8,263 nt of DNA from an uncultured Lachnospiraceae bacterium. Lineage in GTDB: Bacteria; Bacillota; Clostridia; Lachnospirales; Lachnospiraceae. The notes below the pieces were generated by a model. That model was not told where the DNA came from. It made no database searches and saw only the letters and a list, made by a program, of their open reading frames with translations. Made by a program: the position numbers and the translations under genes. Positions 1 through 6,160 of the stretch are shown here, in pieces; the stretch's first letter is position 1; each line of letters opens with the position of its first letter. The DNA is taken from NCBI GenBank assembly GCA_902796375.1, contig CADBOW010000100.1, forward strand, positions 1 through 8,263, in the 5' to 3' direction.

Positions 1-248
1 CGAAGATCTCTGGTCAGCTCCGCAAGGCCATTCTCGTTGGTGTCCACCACAACAAGACTTCTCGGTTGAAAAGGAAGGAGCACTTTGATAAAGGATGAGC
101 CGATGGAACCTGCGCCCCCGATCACAAGGACAGATCGTCCCTCCACCTTCTGACGGATCTCATCACTTCGTTTCAACAGATCCGATTCAAACATGGAAAT
201 CTTTCGTTTCGTCACGTATTCAGATATAAAGTCTGTTAGATTAAACAT
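1..248 (-). CDS. CapD/LegB-like nucleotide-sugar 4,6-dehydratase, N-terminal fragment (3' end outside window)
   Basis: This is the first 82 codons of a gene that runs off the left edge. After about 35 residues of helical leader comes a beta strand and the dinucleotide-binding loop VLVIGGAGSIGSS (GxxGxxG), then a second strand ending in VVVDTNENGLAELTRDLR, where the acidic residue should bind the NAD(P) ribose. This pattern belongs to the Polysacc_synt_2 group of extended SDRs (CapD, PglF, LegB), which convert UDP- or GDP-GlcNAc to a 4-keto-6-deoxy sugar in the cytosol. The SYK catalytic residues lie outside the window. An in-frame TAA upstream makes 248 the first possible Met. The ribosome binding site is weak (GCAAGAG close to the ATG), and Met19 (194) is an alternative start. 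The gene is more A+T-rich than its neighbours and uses CGA and AGA for Arg more often. The family is fairly sure; the exact substrate is unknown. Confidence 0.8.
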   Translation of the reverse strand, partial: MFNLTDFISEYVTKRKISMFESDLLKRSDEIRQKVEGRSVLVIGGAGSIGSSFIKVLLPFQPRSLVVVDTNENGLAELTRDL

Positions 249-348
249 AACTCTTGCTTTCTTCGGTTTATTCGACCTGTCAATCATTTACCCTGGCGAC
301 GATCAATATCTCCTTCGCCCCCGGATTTTCTCCGACCACTCAGTGACT

Positions 349-1326
349 TTAAACCTTCGGAGTATCTTCCGGCGTAGTTTCCGACTCAAAGTTAATCCTC
401 TCCTCTTCCACCACCAGCGGCCGGTTCATCACTCTCTGATTGATGCTCATGATGTACTCACCCATAAGCCCCATGAAGAACAGAAGGATGGAACCGATGA
501 AGAAGATACCGATCAGAAGCGGTGCGGTTCCGGCATCAAACCGTTCCCAGTAACAGAGCTTCAGGATAAGGTAGACCATACCTACCATAAAGCTTCCGAA
601 GGCCAGAAACATTCCCATGAAGGTGGCAAGCCGGAGCCCCGACTTTGTGTAGGATGTAAAGGACAGCATGGCCGCATCGTACAGTGTGAAGAAGTTATTG
701 TGGGTCTTCCCCGCCCGGCGCTTCGGCTGCTCATAGGGAATCTCCTTCCGTTTATATCCCAGCTCCGCCACGATACCCCGGAGGAAGGGTGTGGGATCCT
801 TCAGTTCCCGAAGCACCTCCACGAAATCCCGGTCATACAGACCGGAGCCGGTAAAATGCTCGATGATGTCCACCTGGGACATCTTGTGCAGCATCTTATA
901 GTACAGCTTCCTGCAGCTCCGCATGATCAGGCCTTCCTTTGTCTTGGCCTTCACGCCGATGACGATCTTATAACCCTCTTCCCACGCCTCCAGATACTGA
1001 GGGATCAGCTCCAGGGGATCCTGAAAATCGCAGACCATGCTGATGACACAGTCTCCCGTGGTCTGAAGGATGCCGTAATAGGGGGAGTTGAACTGGCCGA
1101 AATTCTTTGCATTGAAGATGGCCTTCACCTTCGGATTCTTCCGACAGATCTCCCGAAGAAGCGGACGGGTATTGTCTCTGGAATCATTATCGATGAACAG
1201 AAGCTCATAGTCATAGGCCGAAAGCTGCTGCTCGAACATCTCAGTGACCGCATTCGCCATCGGCACCACATTTTCTTCCTCATTGAAGCACGGTATCAAT
1301 ACACTGACCTTTTTTCTCTGTTCCAT
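349..1326 (-). CDS. Membrane-anchored family 2 glycosyltransferase (GtrB/DPM1/ArnC-like)
   Basis: A 325-residue GT-A glycosyltransferase that probably transfers a sugar from a nucleotide donor to a polyprenyl phosphate at the inner face of the membrane. The N-terminus has VSVLIPCFNEEENV (residues 7-20), then FIDNDSRDNT (44-53) as the nucleotide-binding acidic loop, and CDFQDP (99-104) in the DxD position for metal and donor. HNNFFTLYDAAMLSF (209-223) matches the region before the membrane anchor in GtrB-type enzymes. Two hydrophobic spans follow (about 232-256 and 268-290), then a charged tail of about 35 residues. Length and layout fit the GtrB/DPM1/ArnC family. The start at 1326 is preferred over 1371: AGGGG lies 7 bases upstream, and the 15 extra residues precede the first strand of the fold. 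No GtrA-type flippase gene is visible. Acceptor and sugar cannot be told. Confidence 0.9.
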   Translation of the reverse strand: MEQRKKVSVLIPCFNEEENVVPMANAVTEMFEQQLSAYDYELLFIDNDSRDNTRPLLREICRKNPKVKAIFNAKNFGQFNSPYYGILQTTGDCVISMVCDFQDPLELIPQYLEAWEEGYKIVIGVKAKTKEGLIMRSCRKLYYKMLHKMSQVDIIEHFTGSGLYDRDFVEVLRELKDPTPFLRGIVAELGYKRKEIPYEQPKRRAGKTHNNFFTLYDAAMLSFTSYTKSGLRLATFMGMFLAFGSFMVGMVYLILKLCYWERFDAGTAPLLIGIFFIGSILLFFMGLMGEYIMSINQRVMNRPLVVEEERINFESETTPEDTPKV

Positions 1327-1385
1327 CGATAAACCCCTGTCAAAATGAATTTCAGCCCCAAAAGGGCCCACTTTCCTAACTTTCT

Positions 1386-1414
1386 ATTATACACTAAAAC
1401 GGCTGTCGCTGCAC
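1386..1414 (-). promoter_or_regulatory. Candidate sigma-A promoter for the glycosyltransferase gene
   Basis: A perfect TATAAT -10 box occupies 1391-1386 on the minus strand, inside the 91-base gap after the epimerase stop and 60 bases before the glycosyltransferase ATG. The hexamer at 17-base spacing (GTGCAG, 1414-1409) matches TTGACA at only two positions, so the -35 is poor. If used, transcription would start near 1379 and give a leader of about 50 bases. The leader can form a short GCCC/GGGC stem. It would let the glycosyltransferase and the dehydratase be expressed apart from the upstream genes. Confidence 0.35.
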
Positions 1415-1417
1415 CCA

Positions 1418-2404
1418 TTAAAATGTGGCATTTATCTGAAATCTCTGTACGAGACGGCGGATTCCCTGATCAAAGGAATACTCCGGAACAAACCCGGTAT
1501 CCTTCGTAAGCTCGGAAATGTCCGCCACCAGATGCATCACCTGATCTTCATTATAGGGCCGCTTTCCGAAGCCGATCTCCTTCTCGTATCCGGTGATCTC
1601 CGCGATCTGCTCCACATACCAGCGAAGGGAATGGGCCTCACCGCTGCCCACCACATAGGTCTTCCCGTCGATGCCCTTCTCACCGGCCAGCAGAAATGCT
1701 CTGGCCGCATCCTCCGAATAGATATAATCCCACATCTGTTCACAGGGAGAGAATTCCGTATCCTCCTTCTGAAGCATCCTGCGGACTGCGGTACTGATCA
1801 GGGTTTCTTCCCTGTCATAGGGTCCGTAGACACTGAGAACCCGTGCCCAGATATGCCGCATCCCCTTCTGCTCCGCAAAGTACCTGGAAAGATGTCCGGC
1901 GCAGAGCTTCGCATTCCCATAACCGGTCTCAGGATTTGTAGGTGTGTCGGGTCTGAGGCGGAGATCCGAATAAGCGGTGCCTGCCGCCCGGTCCACACGA
2001 CCGTATTCCGCCTGAGATCCTGCTCCCACAAATGTGGCGCATCCCAGCTCCCGGGCAAATGTGACCGCCTCCAGAGCAGCATTTACATTCTGCATCTGAT
2101 GATGGATATCGTTTCTTCCTTCCCCGTAGGATGCATCCCAGGCCAGATGGAAGAATATGGCTTCCGGATCCTTCTCCGCCGGAACTTCCCATCGGATCCC
2201 CTGCTCCTTCAGAATATCCATGGCATTATGATACTCTGCCAGATCCATGCGGAGGACCTGACACCTGGGAATCCCTCCCAGCTCGTCCGCCCGTCCGGAC
2301 TCCCGGTGAACGATGGCAAGGACCTCATAATCCTTACTCAGTGCTTCATTGATCAATGCCCGTCCGATGGCTCCGGTGGGGCCCGTGATTACTACTCTCT
2401 TCAT
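1418..2404 (-). CDS. NAD-dependent nucleotide-sugar epimerase/dehydratase-like SDR
   Basis: A 328-residue extended SDR with a complete N-terminal Rossmann fold: VVITGPTGAIG (residues 4-14) is the GxxGxxG NAD(P)-binding loop. FHLAWDAS (85-92) follows strand 4, GAGSQAEYG (127-135) supplies the Ser region, and Y162 and K166 in GYGNAKLCAG form the YxxxK catalytic pair. MWDYIYSEDAARAF (224-237) matches the RDFIHVDDVARA segment of sugar-nucleotide epimerases. It probably epimerises, dehydrates or reduces a nucleotide-linked sugar in the cytosol; which of these cannot be read. The start at 2404 is chosen over 2470 because AAGGAG sits 6 bases upstream and the Rossmann strand begins at once; the 22 residues before it look like translated leader. 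It follows the aldolase gene after a 102-base gap and is the third enzyme of the presumed sugar pathway. Confidence 0.88.
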   Translation of the reverse strand: MKRVVITGPTGAIGRALINEALSKDYEVLAIVHRESGRADELGGIPRCQVLRMDLAEYHNAMDILKEQGIRWEVPAEKDPEAIFFHLAWDASYGEGRNDIHHQMQNVNAALEAVTFARELGCATFVGAGSQAEYGRVDRAAGTAYSDLRLRPDTPTNPETGYGNAKLCAGHLSRYFAEQKGMRHIWARVLSVYGPYDREETLISTAVRRMLQKEDTEFSPCEQMWDYIYSEDAARAFLLAGEKGIDGKTYVVGSGEAHSLRWYVEQIAEITGYEKEIGFGKRPYNEDQVMHLVADISELTKDTGFVPEYSFDQGIRRLVQRFQINATF

Positions 2405-2410
2405 ACGCAA

Positions 2411-2416
2411 CTCCTT
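2411..2416 (-). promoter_or_regulatory. Ribosome binding site AAGGAG that fixes the SDR start
   Basis: AAGGAG with a 6-base spacer to the ATG at 2404. It is the reason for rejecting the in-frame Met at 2470. Confidence 0.8.
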
Positions 2417-2424
2417 TTTTAGTC

Positions 2425-2436
2425 CGGGTATTCCCG
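2425..2436. repeat. Short inverted repeat in the SDR leader
   Basis: CGGG-TATT-CCCG, a 4-bp stem with a 4-base loop, lies 8 bases upstream of the SDR ribosome binding site. It is too short to call a terminator and has no following U run. It may be chance. Confidence 0.3.
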
Positions 2437-2469
2437 TTACCCATGTCATTTCAACGGCATCCGGCGTCA

Positions 2470-2483
2470 TTCCGGGACCGGAA
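2470..2483. repeat. 14-base near-palindrome after the aldolase stop
   Basis: TTCCGG-GA-CCGGAA is a 6-base inverted repeat with a 2-base centre, 24 bases downstream of the aldolase stop and outside any gene. As RNA it can form only a 5-bp stem with a 4-base loop. As DNA it has the symmetry of a protein-binding site. No U tract follows on the minus strand, so it is not an intrinsic terminator. Confidence 0.35.
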
Positions 2484-2506
2484 GCCTAAGCATCTTTCCA
2501 TTCTCC

Positions 2507-4084
2507 TCAGGATATCTCATACAGACTGGGGGTGATAAATTCCAGTTCCATCCGCCGTCCGATCACCGCCAGTTCCCCCCGGATCAGTTCATTTCTCCGA
2601 TCTGCCTCCTTTGAGAAATCATAGCTCACCTTATCATTGCAGTAATCCGCCGCATAGTCTCCGGAATAACCGTCCATGCCTGCGATCCGGATATGCCGGA
2701 CGCCTGCCGCGGCCAGAAGCTTCAGGGCCATCACGCCGGAATTATCGATGATCTCCGGTGAATCCGACGAGAAGCTGGAGAAATTCACCATGAAATCATA
2801 CTGCTCCGCCTCCTTCATATTGGAGGTGATGATGCATTTTGCATCCGTATGTCCTTCGATCTTTACATACCGCCGCATATTGCTGCTGAAGATATAATCC
2901 GGCTTGAAACGGTCTCCGGTGAAATTCACATTGATCACCGAAAGCTCCTCTTCCCGGATCCGGCGTTCGATCTCGCTGCCATGAACCTGCAGGGATCTGC
3001 CGGGAGCCACCAGCAGCAGCTTCCGGTCTCCCCACTCCCTGCGGAGCAGCTGCAGCATTTCCGAATCGTCCATATAATTCTCCTGATACTGACGGTAATA
3101 GTACTCCGCCTTCTCCCTGCTGAAATAGACCTTGTCCTCCGGGGCGATCCCCCGCAGCAGCTCGCTCATGGATTTCTCGGTCAGACTCTCCTTCACCGCA
3201 AAATAGATCGCGTAATTCGGATGGCATCCGTTCTTTGCGGACAGATACAGAGGCAGGGAATATCCCCAGAACCGCTCCCTGTAGATGTCCTGAAGATACT
3301 CATCCATGATCTCCAGCATGGGCTCCACCCGATAGCTGGTTCCGTGGTTCTCATTCATATAATCCGCGAAAAGCTCCATGTTCAGATTGCCGGCCCCCCG
3401 GCCCATACCGAACACGCTTCCGTCGATCACGATATCCCGGGCAAGCCCCAGCTCCACGAAGGCCTCTGCATTTCCGAAGGCCTGCTGCAGATTGTTATGG
3501 GCATGATATCCCAGTCCGATCTCCGGAGGAAGCACCCGGTCCGCTATGGAAACATAGTTCAGGAACTGACGCCGTTTCATCAGTCCGAAGGAATCCACGA
3601 TGGAGATCACCTGAGGCTTCAGTGCGGAAAAGGTCTTCAGCGACTTCTCCCACTCCGTATCGTCATACTGATCCGTTCCCACAAACTGAACAAAGACCGG
3701 ATAGCCTTCCCGGATCAGAGCCTCACACATGCTGTAGGCCTCCAGCTGTTTATCCTTCTTGAAAATGACACGCAGCCCGTCCGCGGAATCCTCCCGTTTC
3801 GGCACAAGCCGGTCCAGCGCCACCGGGGCGGACATATCCACCATGCCCACATACATCAGCTCCGGAAGCTTCGGTGCGATGGCATCTGCCATGGATTCCA
3901 CATCCGGATAAACTGCCCGGTCCGGATCGTAGGTATCTCCCTTGATAAATCCCGCCTCGAAGATCTCGATCCCGCTTTCCGCCAGCCTGGGCCCGATCCC
4001 GTGGATCGCTTCCCGGCCGAAGCGCCAGTCATTCACATATCCGCCGTCCCGTAAGGTACAGTCCAGCAAACTGATCTTTCCCAT
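2507..4084 (-). CDS. DRE-TIM aldolase fused to a C-terminal DUF115/MptE-like domain
   Basis: A 525-residue two-domain protein. Residues 1 to about 270 are a DRE-TIM (HMGL/DmpG-like) aldolase barrel: LLDCTLRDGG (6-15) carries the catalytic Arg12 and metal ligand Asp13, HAHNN (194-198) supplies metal-binding His194 and His196, and GMGRGAGN (226-233) matches the loop of 4-hydroxy-2-oxovalerate aldolases. Such enzymes split or join pyruvate and an aldehyde using a divalent metal. Tyr16 stands where DmpG has its catalytic His21. After a helical linker, about 353-525 form a second alpha/beta domain with LLLVAPGRSL, SVINVN, PDYIFSSN and a late NSGVMALKLLAAAGVRHIRIAGMD block. That resembles DUF115/MptE-like and Maf folds. 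Start 4084 (ATG, GAGAGGG 6 bases upstream) beats the GTG at 4099. The gene follows the ThDP gene after 76 bases. No acetaldehyde dehydrogenase gene is near, so aromatic degradation is unlikely. Aldolase domain sure, C-terminal domain tentative. Confidence 0.88.
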   Translation of the reverse strand: MGKISLLDCTLRDGGYVNDWRFGREAIHGIGPRLAESGIEIFEAGFIKGDTYDPDRAVYPDVESMADAIAPKLPELMYVGMVDMSAPVALDRLVPKREDSADGLRVIFKKDKQLEAYSMCEALIREGYPVFVQFVGTDQYDDTEWEKSLKTFSALKPQVISIVDSFGLMKRRQFLNYVSIADRVLPPEIGLGYHAHNNLQQAFGNAEAFVELGLARDIVIDGSVFGMGRGAGNLNMELFADYMNENHGTSYRVEPMLEIMDEYLQDIYRERFWGYSLPLYLSAKNGCHPNYAIYFAVKESLTEKSMSELLRGIAPEDKVYFSREKAEYYYRQYQENYMDDSEMLQLLRREWGDRKLLLVAPGRSLQVHGSEIERRIREEELSVINVNFTGDRFKPDYIFSSNMRRYVKIEGHTDAKCIITSNMKEAEQYDFMVNFSSFSSDSPEIIDNSGVMALKLLAAAGVRHIRIAGMDGYSGDYAADYCNDKVSYDFSKEADRRNELIRGELAVIGRRMELEFITPSLYEIS

Positions 4085-4090
4085 ACTCAA

Positions 4091-4097
4091 CCCTCTC
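4091..4097 (-). promoter_or_regulatory. Ribosome binding site GAGAGGG that fixes the aldolase start
   Basis: GAGAGGG lies 6 bases before the ATG at 4084. The in-frame GTG at 4099 would overlap this site, which argues against it as the start. Confidence 0.7.
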
Positions 4098-4160
4098 ACT
4101 TATCATTCTGTCCCCGCGGATCCTGTCATCCATACCCGTCGGCCAACTTCCTGAGGACTC

Positions 4161-6038
4161 TTAAATATACATGTTCTCAGCCAGCTCCTCCCTGGGCAGG
4201 AAGGGTGCCAGATCCTCCAGGGGAGGACTCTCCAGGGTTCCGTCCGGATTTCTTCTGGCGCTGCTCTTGGGTTCGAATTTCTGCTCCGTGGTAACGATCA
4301 CCTCACAGAGCACCGGACGCTTCACAGTCTCTTCGTCTTCTCCCAGGATCTCCCCGATCCTTTGCTCCAGCTCCCGGTTTCCTTCGATCCGGATATAGGG
4401 CAGGGAAAATGCCGCTGCCAGCTTCTCAAAATCCGGGAAGCCCAGGTCTCCCGATTCCGGTCCGATCCCCACCTTCGTATGCTCGGAGAACAGATTCCCC
4501 TGAGTCTGCCGTATGGAATGATAGCCTTCATTGTTGATGAGGAATATCTTCACCGGAAGCCGGTTCGTCACTACGGTCTGCAGCTCCTGCAGATTCATCA
4601 TGATGCTGCCGTCTCCCTCCAGACATATGACGTAGGGATGATCCTCCGCCCCGCCGGAACCCTCTGTTTTTTCCGCAACCGCAGCGCCTATCGCTGCCGG
4701 CAGTCCGTAACCCATACTGGCTACGGCGTTGTTATTCAGGAACCTGCTTCCCTTTCGGATCACCCAGGACTGATGCCCTGCCACACAGCAGGTTCCGTTG
4801 CTGGTGACCGTGGTGATCCCCGCCGGAAGCCCGCGGCTGATGATATCAAAAACCGCATAGGGGTTGGCAGGAGTATCCTCCGCCTTCTGCTTCTCCGTAA
4901 CCACCGGATATTTCCGCTTCCAGTTCCGGCAGATCTCCCCCCAGGATTTCAGCCCCTCACTTACGGGGTGGTCCGATCTCAGCTGTTCCAGCATTTCCGA
5001 CAGGAACACCCTGGCATCCGCATGGATCGCCTGATCCACATGGATCGCCGGCTTCTTCATTTCCCCGGGATCGATATCCACCATGATCACCCGGGCAGCC
5101 CTGGCCCAGCTCTCCCAGTTATAACCCGTCACGCGGATCGGAAGACGGTTCCCGATGGCCAGGATCAGATCCGAATTCTGGACAGCAAAATTCCCCGGCC
5201 GGTCCCCCATATTTCCGCCGCGACCCACATACAGCGGATGATCCGTTTCCATCAGATCGATGGCATCCCAGTAGGTACAGACCGGAACTCCCAGCAGATC
5301 CACCACCTGACGGAATTCCTCCACCGCACCTGCCAGCCGGATCCCGTTTCCGGCATAGATCACCGGCCGCTTTGCCTTGCGAAGCTGTGACAGTACATCA
5401 TCGATCACATCCACATGGAAGGGCTCCGGCAAATGCATCGCATCATCATCCTTTACCTGATCAAACTCCGAATAGCCTCTCAGCTCCTCCGTCTCTATGA
5501 CGGTTCCCTGAAAATTCACCGGAACATCCAGCCACACCGGTCCGGGACGTCCCGTCAGCGCCATATGCCAGGCACGTTCCAGATGATAGCGGATATCCTT
5601 CGGATCCTCCACCATAGCCGCATATTTGCACATGGTTCCCGCGGCCCTGGTGATATCGAATTCCTGATCCCCCACCGCCCGCAGGGGTTCTCCTGTAAAG
5701 CGGGCATTGTAGCGGGCCGTGGTATCATACCGGACCTGTCCCGACACCACGAACATGGGGATCGAATCCAGCCATCCCCCAAGCACACCGGTCAGCGCAT
5801 TGGTCCCGCCGGGTCCGGTGGTCACGCACAGCAATGCCATCCGGTTCGTAAGCCTGGCATAGGCTTCCGCCGCTATGGCGCTGGCCTGCTCATGATGATT
5901 GTAGGTACAGTGAAGTCCTGAATGATGACCGAAGGCATCATTCAGATGCATGGCACCCCCACCGGTCACGGTAAAACAGTCCGTGATCCCGTGACCGGTA
6001 ACAAAATCGGCTATATAGTCCGCAAGACGTTGTTTCAT
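4161..6038 (-). CDS. Thiamine-diphosphate carboligase/decarboxylase of the acetolactate-synthase superfamily (polysaccharide-locus type)
   Basis: A 625-residue enzyme with the three-domain layout of acetolactate synthase. In the N-terminal pyrimidine domain, Glu50 of YNHHEQASA is the catalytic Glu that activates ThDP, and VTTGPGGTNALTG (72-84) is the conserved glycine loop. The middle domain runs from about 195 to 360. In the C-terminal domain, GDGS (475-478) and NN (502-503) form the ThDP-Mg motif with the usual spacing. The tail (about 589-618) has SSARRNPDGT and PPLEDLAPFLPREE, a type of ending I associate with ThDP proteins of polysaccharide loci rather than IlvB. It probably decarboxylates a 2-keto acid such as pyruvate and transfers the two-carbon unit to an acceptor, perhaps a keto sugar as YerE does in yersiniose synthesis (inference). 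No ilvN or ilvC is nearby. Start 6038 has AGGAG 6 bases upstream; the Met at 6098 would add 20 unlike residues. Reaction uncertain. Confidence 0.9.
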   Translation of the reverse strand: MKQRLADYIADFVTGHGITDCFTVTGGGAMHLNDAFGHHSGLHCTYNHHEQASAIAAEAYARLTNRMALLCVTTGPGGTNALTGVLGGWLDSIPMFVVSGQVRYDTTARYNARFTGEPLRAVGDQEFDITRAAGTMCKYAAMVEDPKDIRYHLERAWHMALTGRPGPVWLDVPVNFQGTVIETEELRGYSEFDQVKDDDAMHLPEPFHVDVIDDVLSQLRKAKRPVIYAGNGIRLAGAVEEFRQVVDLLGVPVCTYWDAIDLMETDHPLYVGRGGNMGDRPGNFAVQNSDLILAIGNRLPIRVTGYNWESWARAARVIMVDIDPGEMKKPAIHVDQAIHADARVFLSEMLEQLRSDHPVSEGLKSWGEICRNWKRKYPVVTEKQKAEDTPANPYAVFDIISRGLPAGITTVTSNGTCCVAGHQSWVIRKGSRFLNNNAVASMGYGLPAAIGAAVAEKTEGSGGAEDHPYVICLEGDGSIMMNLQELQTVVTNRLPVKIFLINNEGYHSIRQTQGNLFSEHTKVGIGPESGDLGFPDFEKLAAAFSLPYIRIEGNRELEQRIGEILGEDEETVKRPVLCEVIVTTEQKFEPKSSARRNPDGTLESPPLEDLAPFLPREELAENMYI

Positions 6039-6044
6039 ATCCTT

Positions 6045-6049
6045 CTCCT
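6045..6049 (-). promoter_or_regulatory. Ribosome binding site AGGAG (within GAGGAGAAGG) of the ThDP gene
   Basis: The strongest ribosome binding site in the window, 6 bases upstream of the ATG at 6038. It decides that start over the in-frame Met at 6098. Confidence 0.85.
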
Positions 6050-6113
6050 CGTCGGTTTTCGAATGATCTGTTGAGATGCTGCCGGGATCAGGAGGCATTC
6101 CACCCGCCGGCTA

Positions 6114-6148
6114 TGCTGCGCAGCACGCTCACTTCGTGTGCAGCGTGC
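6114..6148. repeat. REP-like nested palindrome and hairpin in the HAD-ThDP gap
   Basis: TGCTGCGCAGCA (6114-6125) is a perfect 12-base palindrome. It overlaps a hairpin in which GCACGCT (6123-6129) plus CAC pairs with GTG and AGCGTGC (6142-6148), with loop TTCGT and one unpaired C at 6141. It lies 13 bases after the HAD stop, within a 122-base gap. No U run follows on either strand, so it does not look like an intrinsic terminator. The form fits dispersed REP-type intergenic palindromes, which often sit just after a stop codon and can stabilise upstream mRNA. Only one copy is seen here, so the repeat status is a guess. Confidence 0.5.
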
Positions 6149-6160
6149 CGCACATGGCCA

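Noticed and set aside
255..283. TTGACA (minus strand, 283-278) as a -35 box for the dehydratase gene
   Set aside because: At 17-18 bases spacing there is no sequence near TATAAT, and the transcript would start almost at the ATG.
193..1332. Long plus-strand open frame of 379 codons opposite the glycosyltransferase
   Set aside because: It is antisense to a gene with clear GT2 motifs, its translation is rich in His, Pro and Arg with no recognisable domain, and it is explained by the codon bias of the real gene. The same holds for plus-strand frames at 1532-2422, 2849-4054, 4362-5390 and 6071-7189.
2405..2470. Upstream extension of the SDR gene to the Met at 2470
   Set aside because: The extra 22 residues do not look like a fold extension, and a strong AAGGAG sits 6 bases before the internal ATG at 2404.
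2507..4084. Annotation as a meta-cleavage pathway 4-hydroxy-2-oxovalerate aldolase (DmpG/MhpE)
   Set aside because: The partner acetaldehyde dehydrogenase is absent, the protein is much longer because of a second domain, and the catalytic His position holds Tyr.
4161..6038. Annotation as the IlvB acetolactate synthase of valine/isoleucine synthesis
   Set aside because: No ilvN, ilvC or ilvD nearby, a different C-terminal tail, and neighbours that are all sugar or glycan enzymes.
6123..6148. Hairpin after the HAD gene as an intrinsic terminator
   Set aside because: The sequence after the stem on the minus strand is G+C-rich with no run of U.
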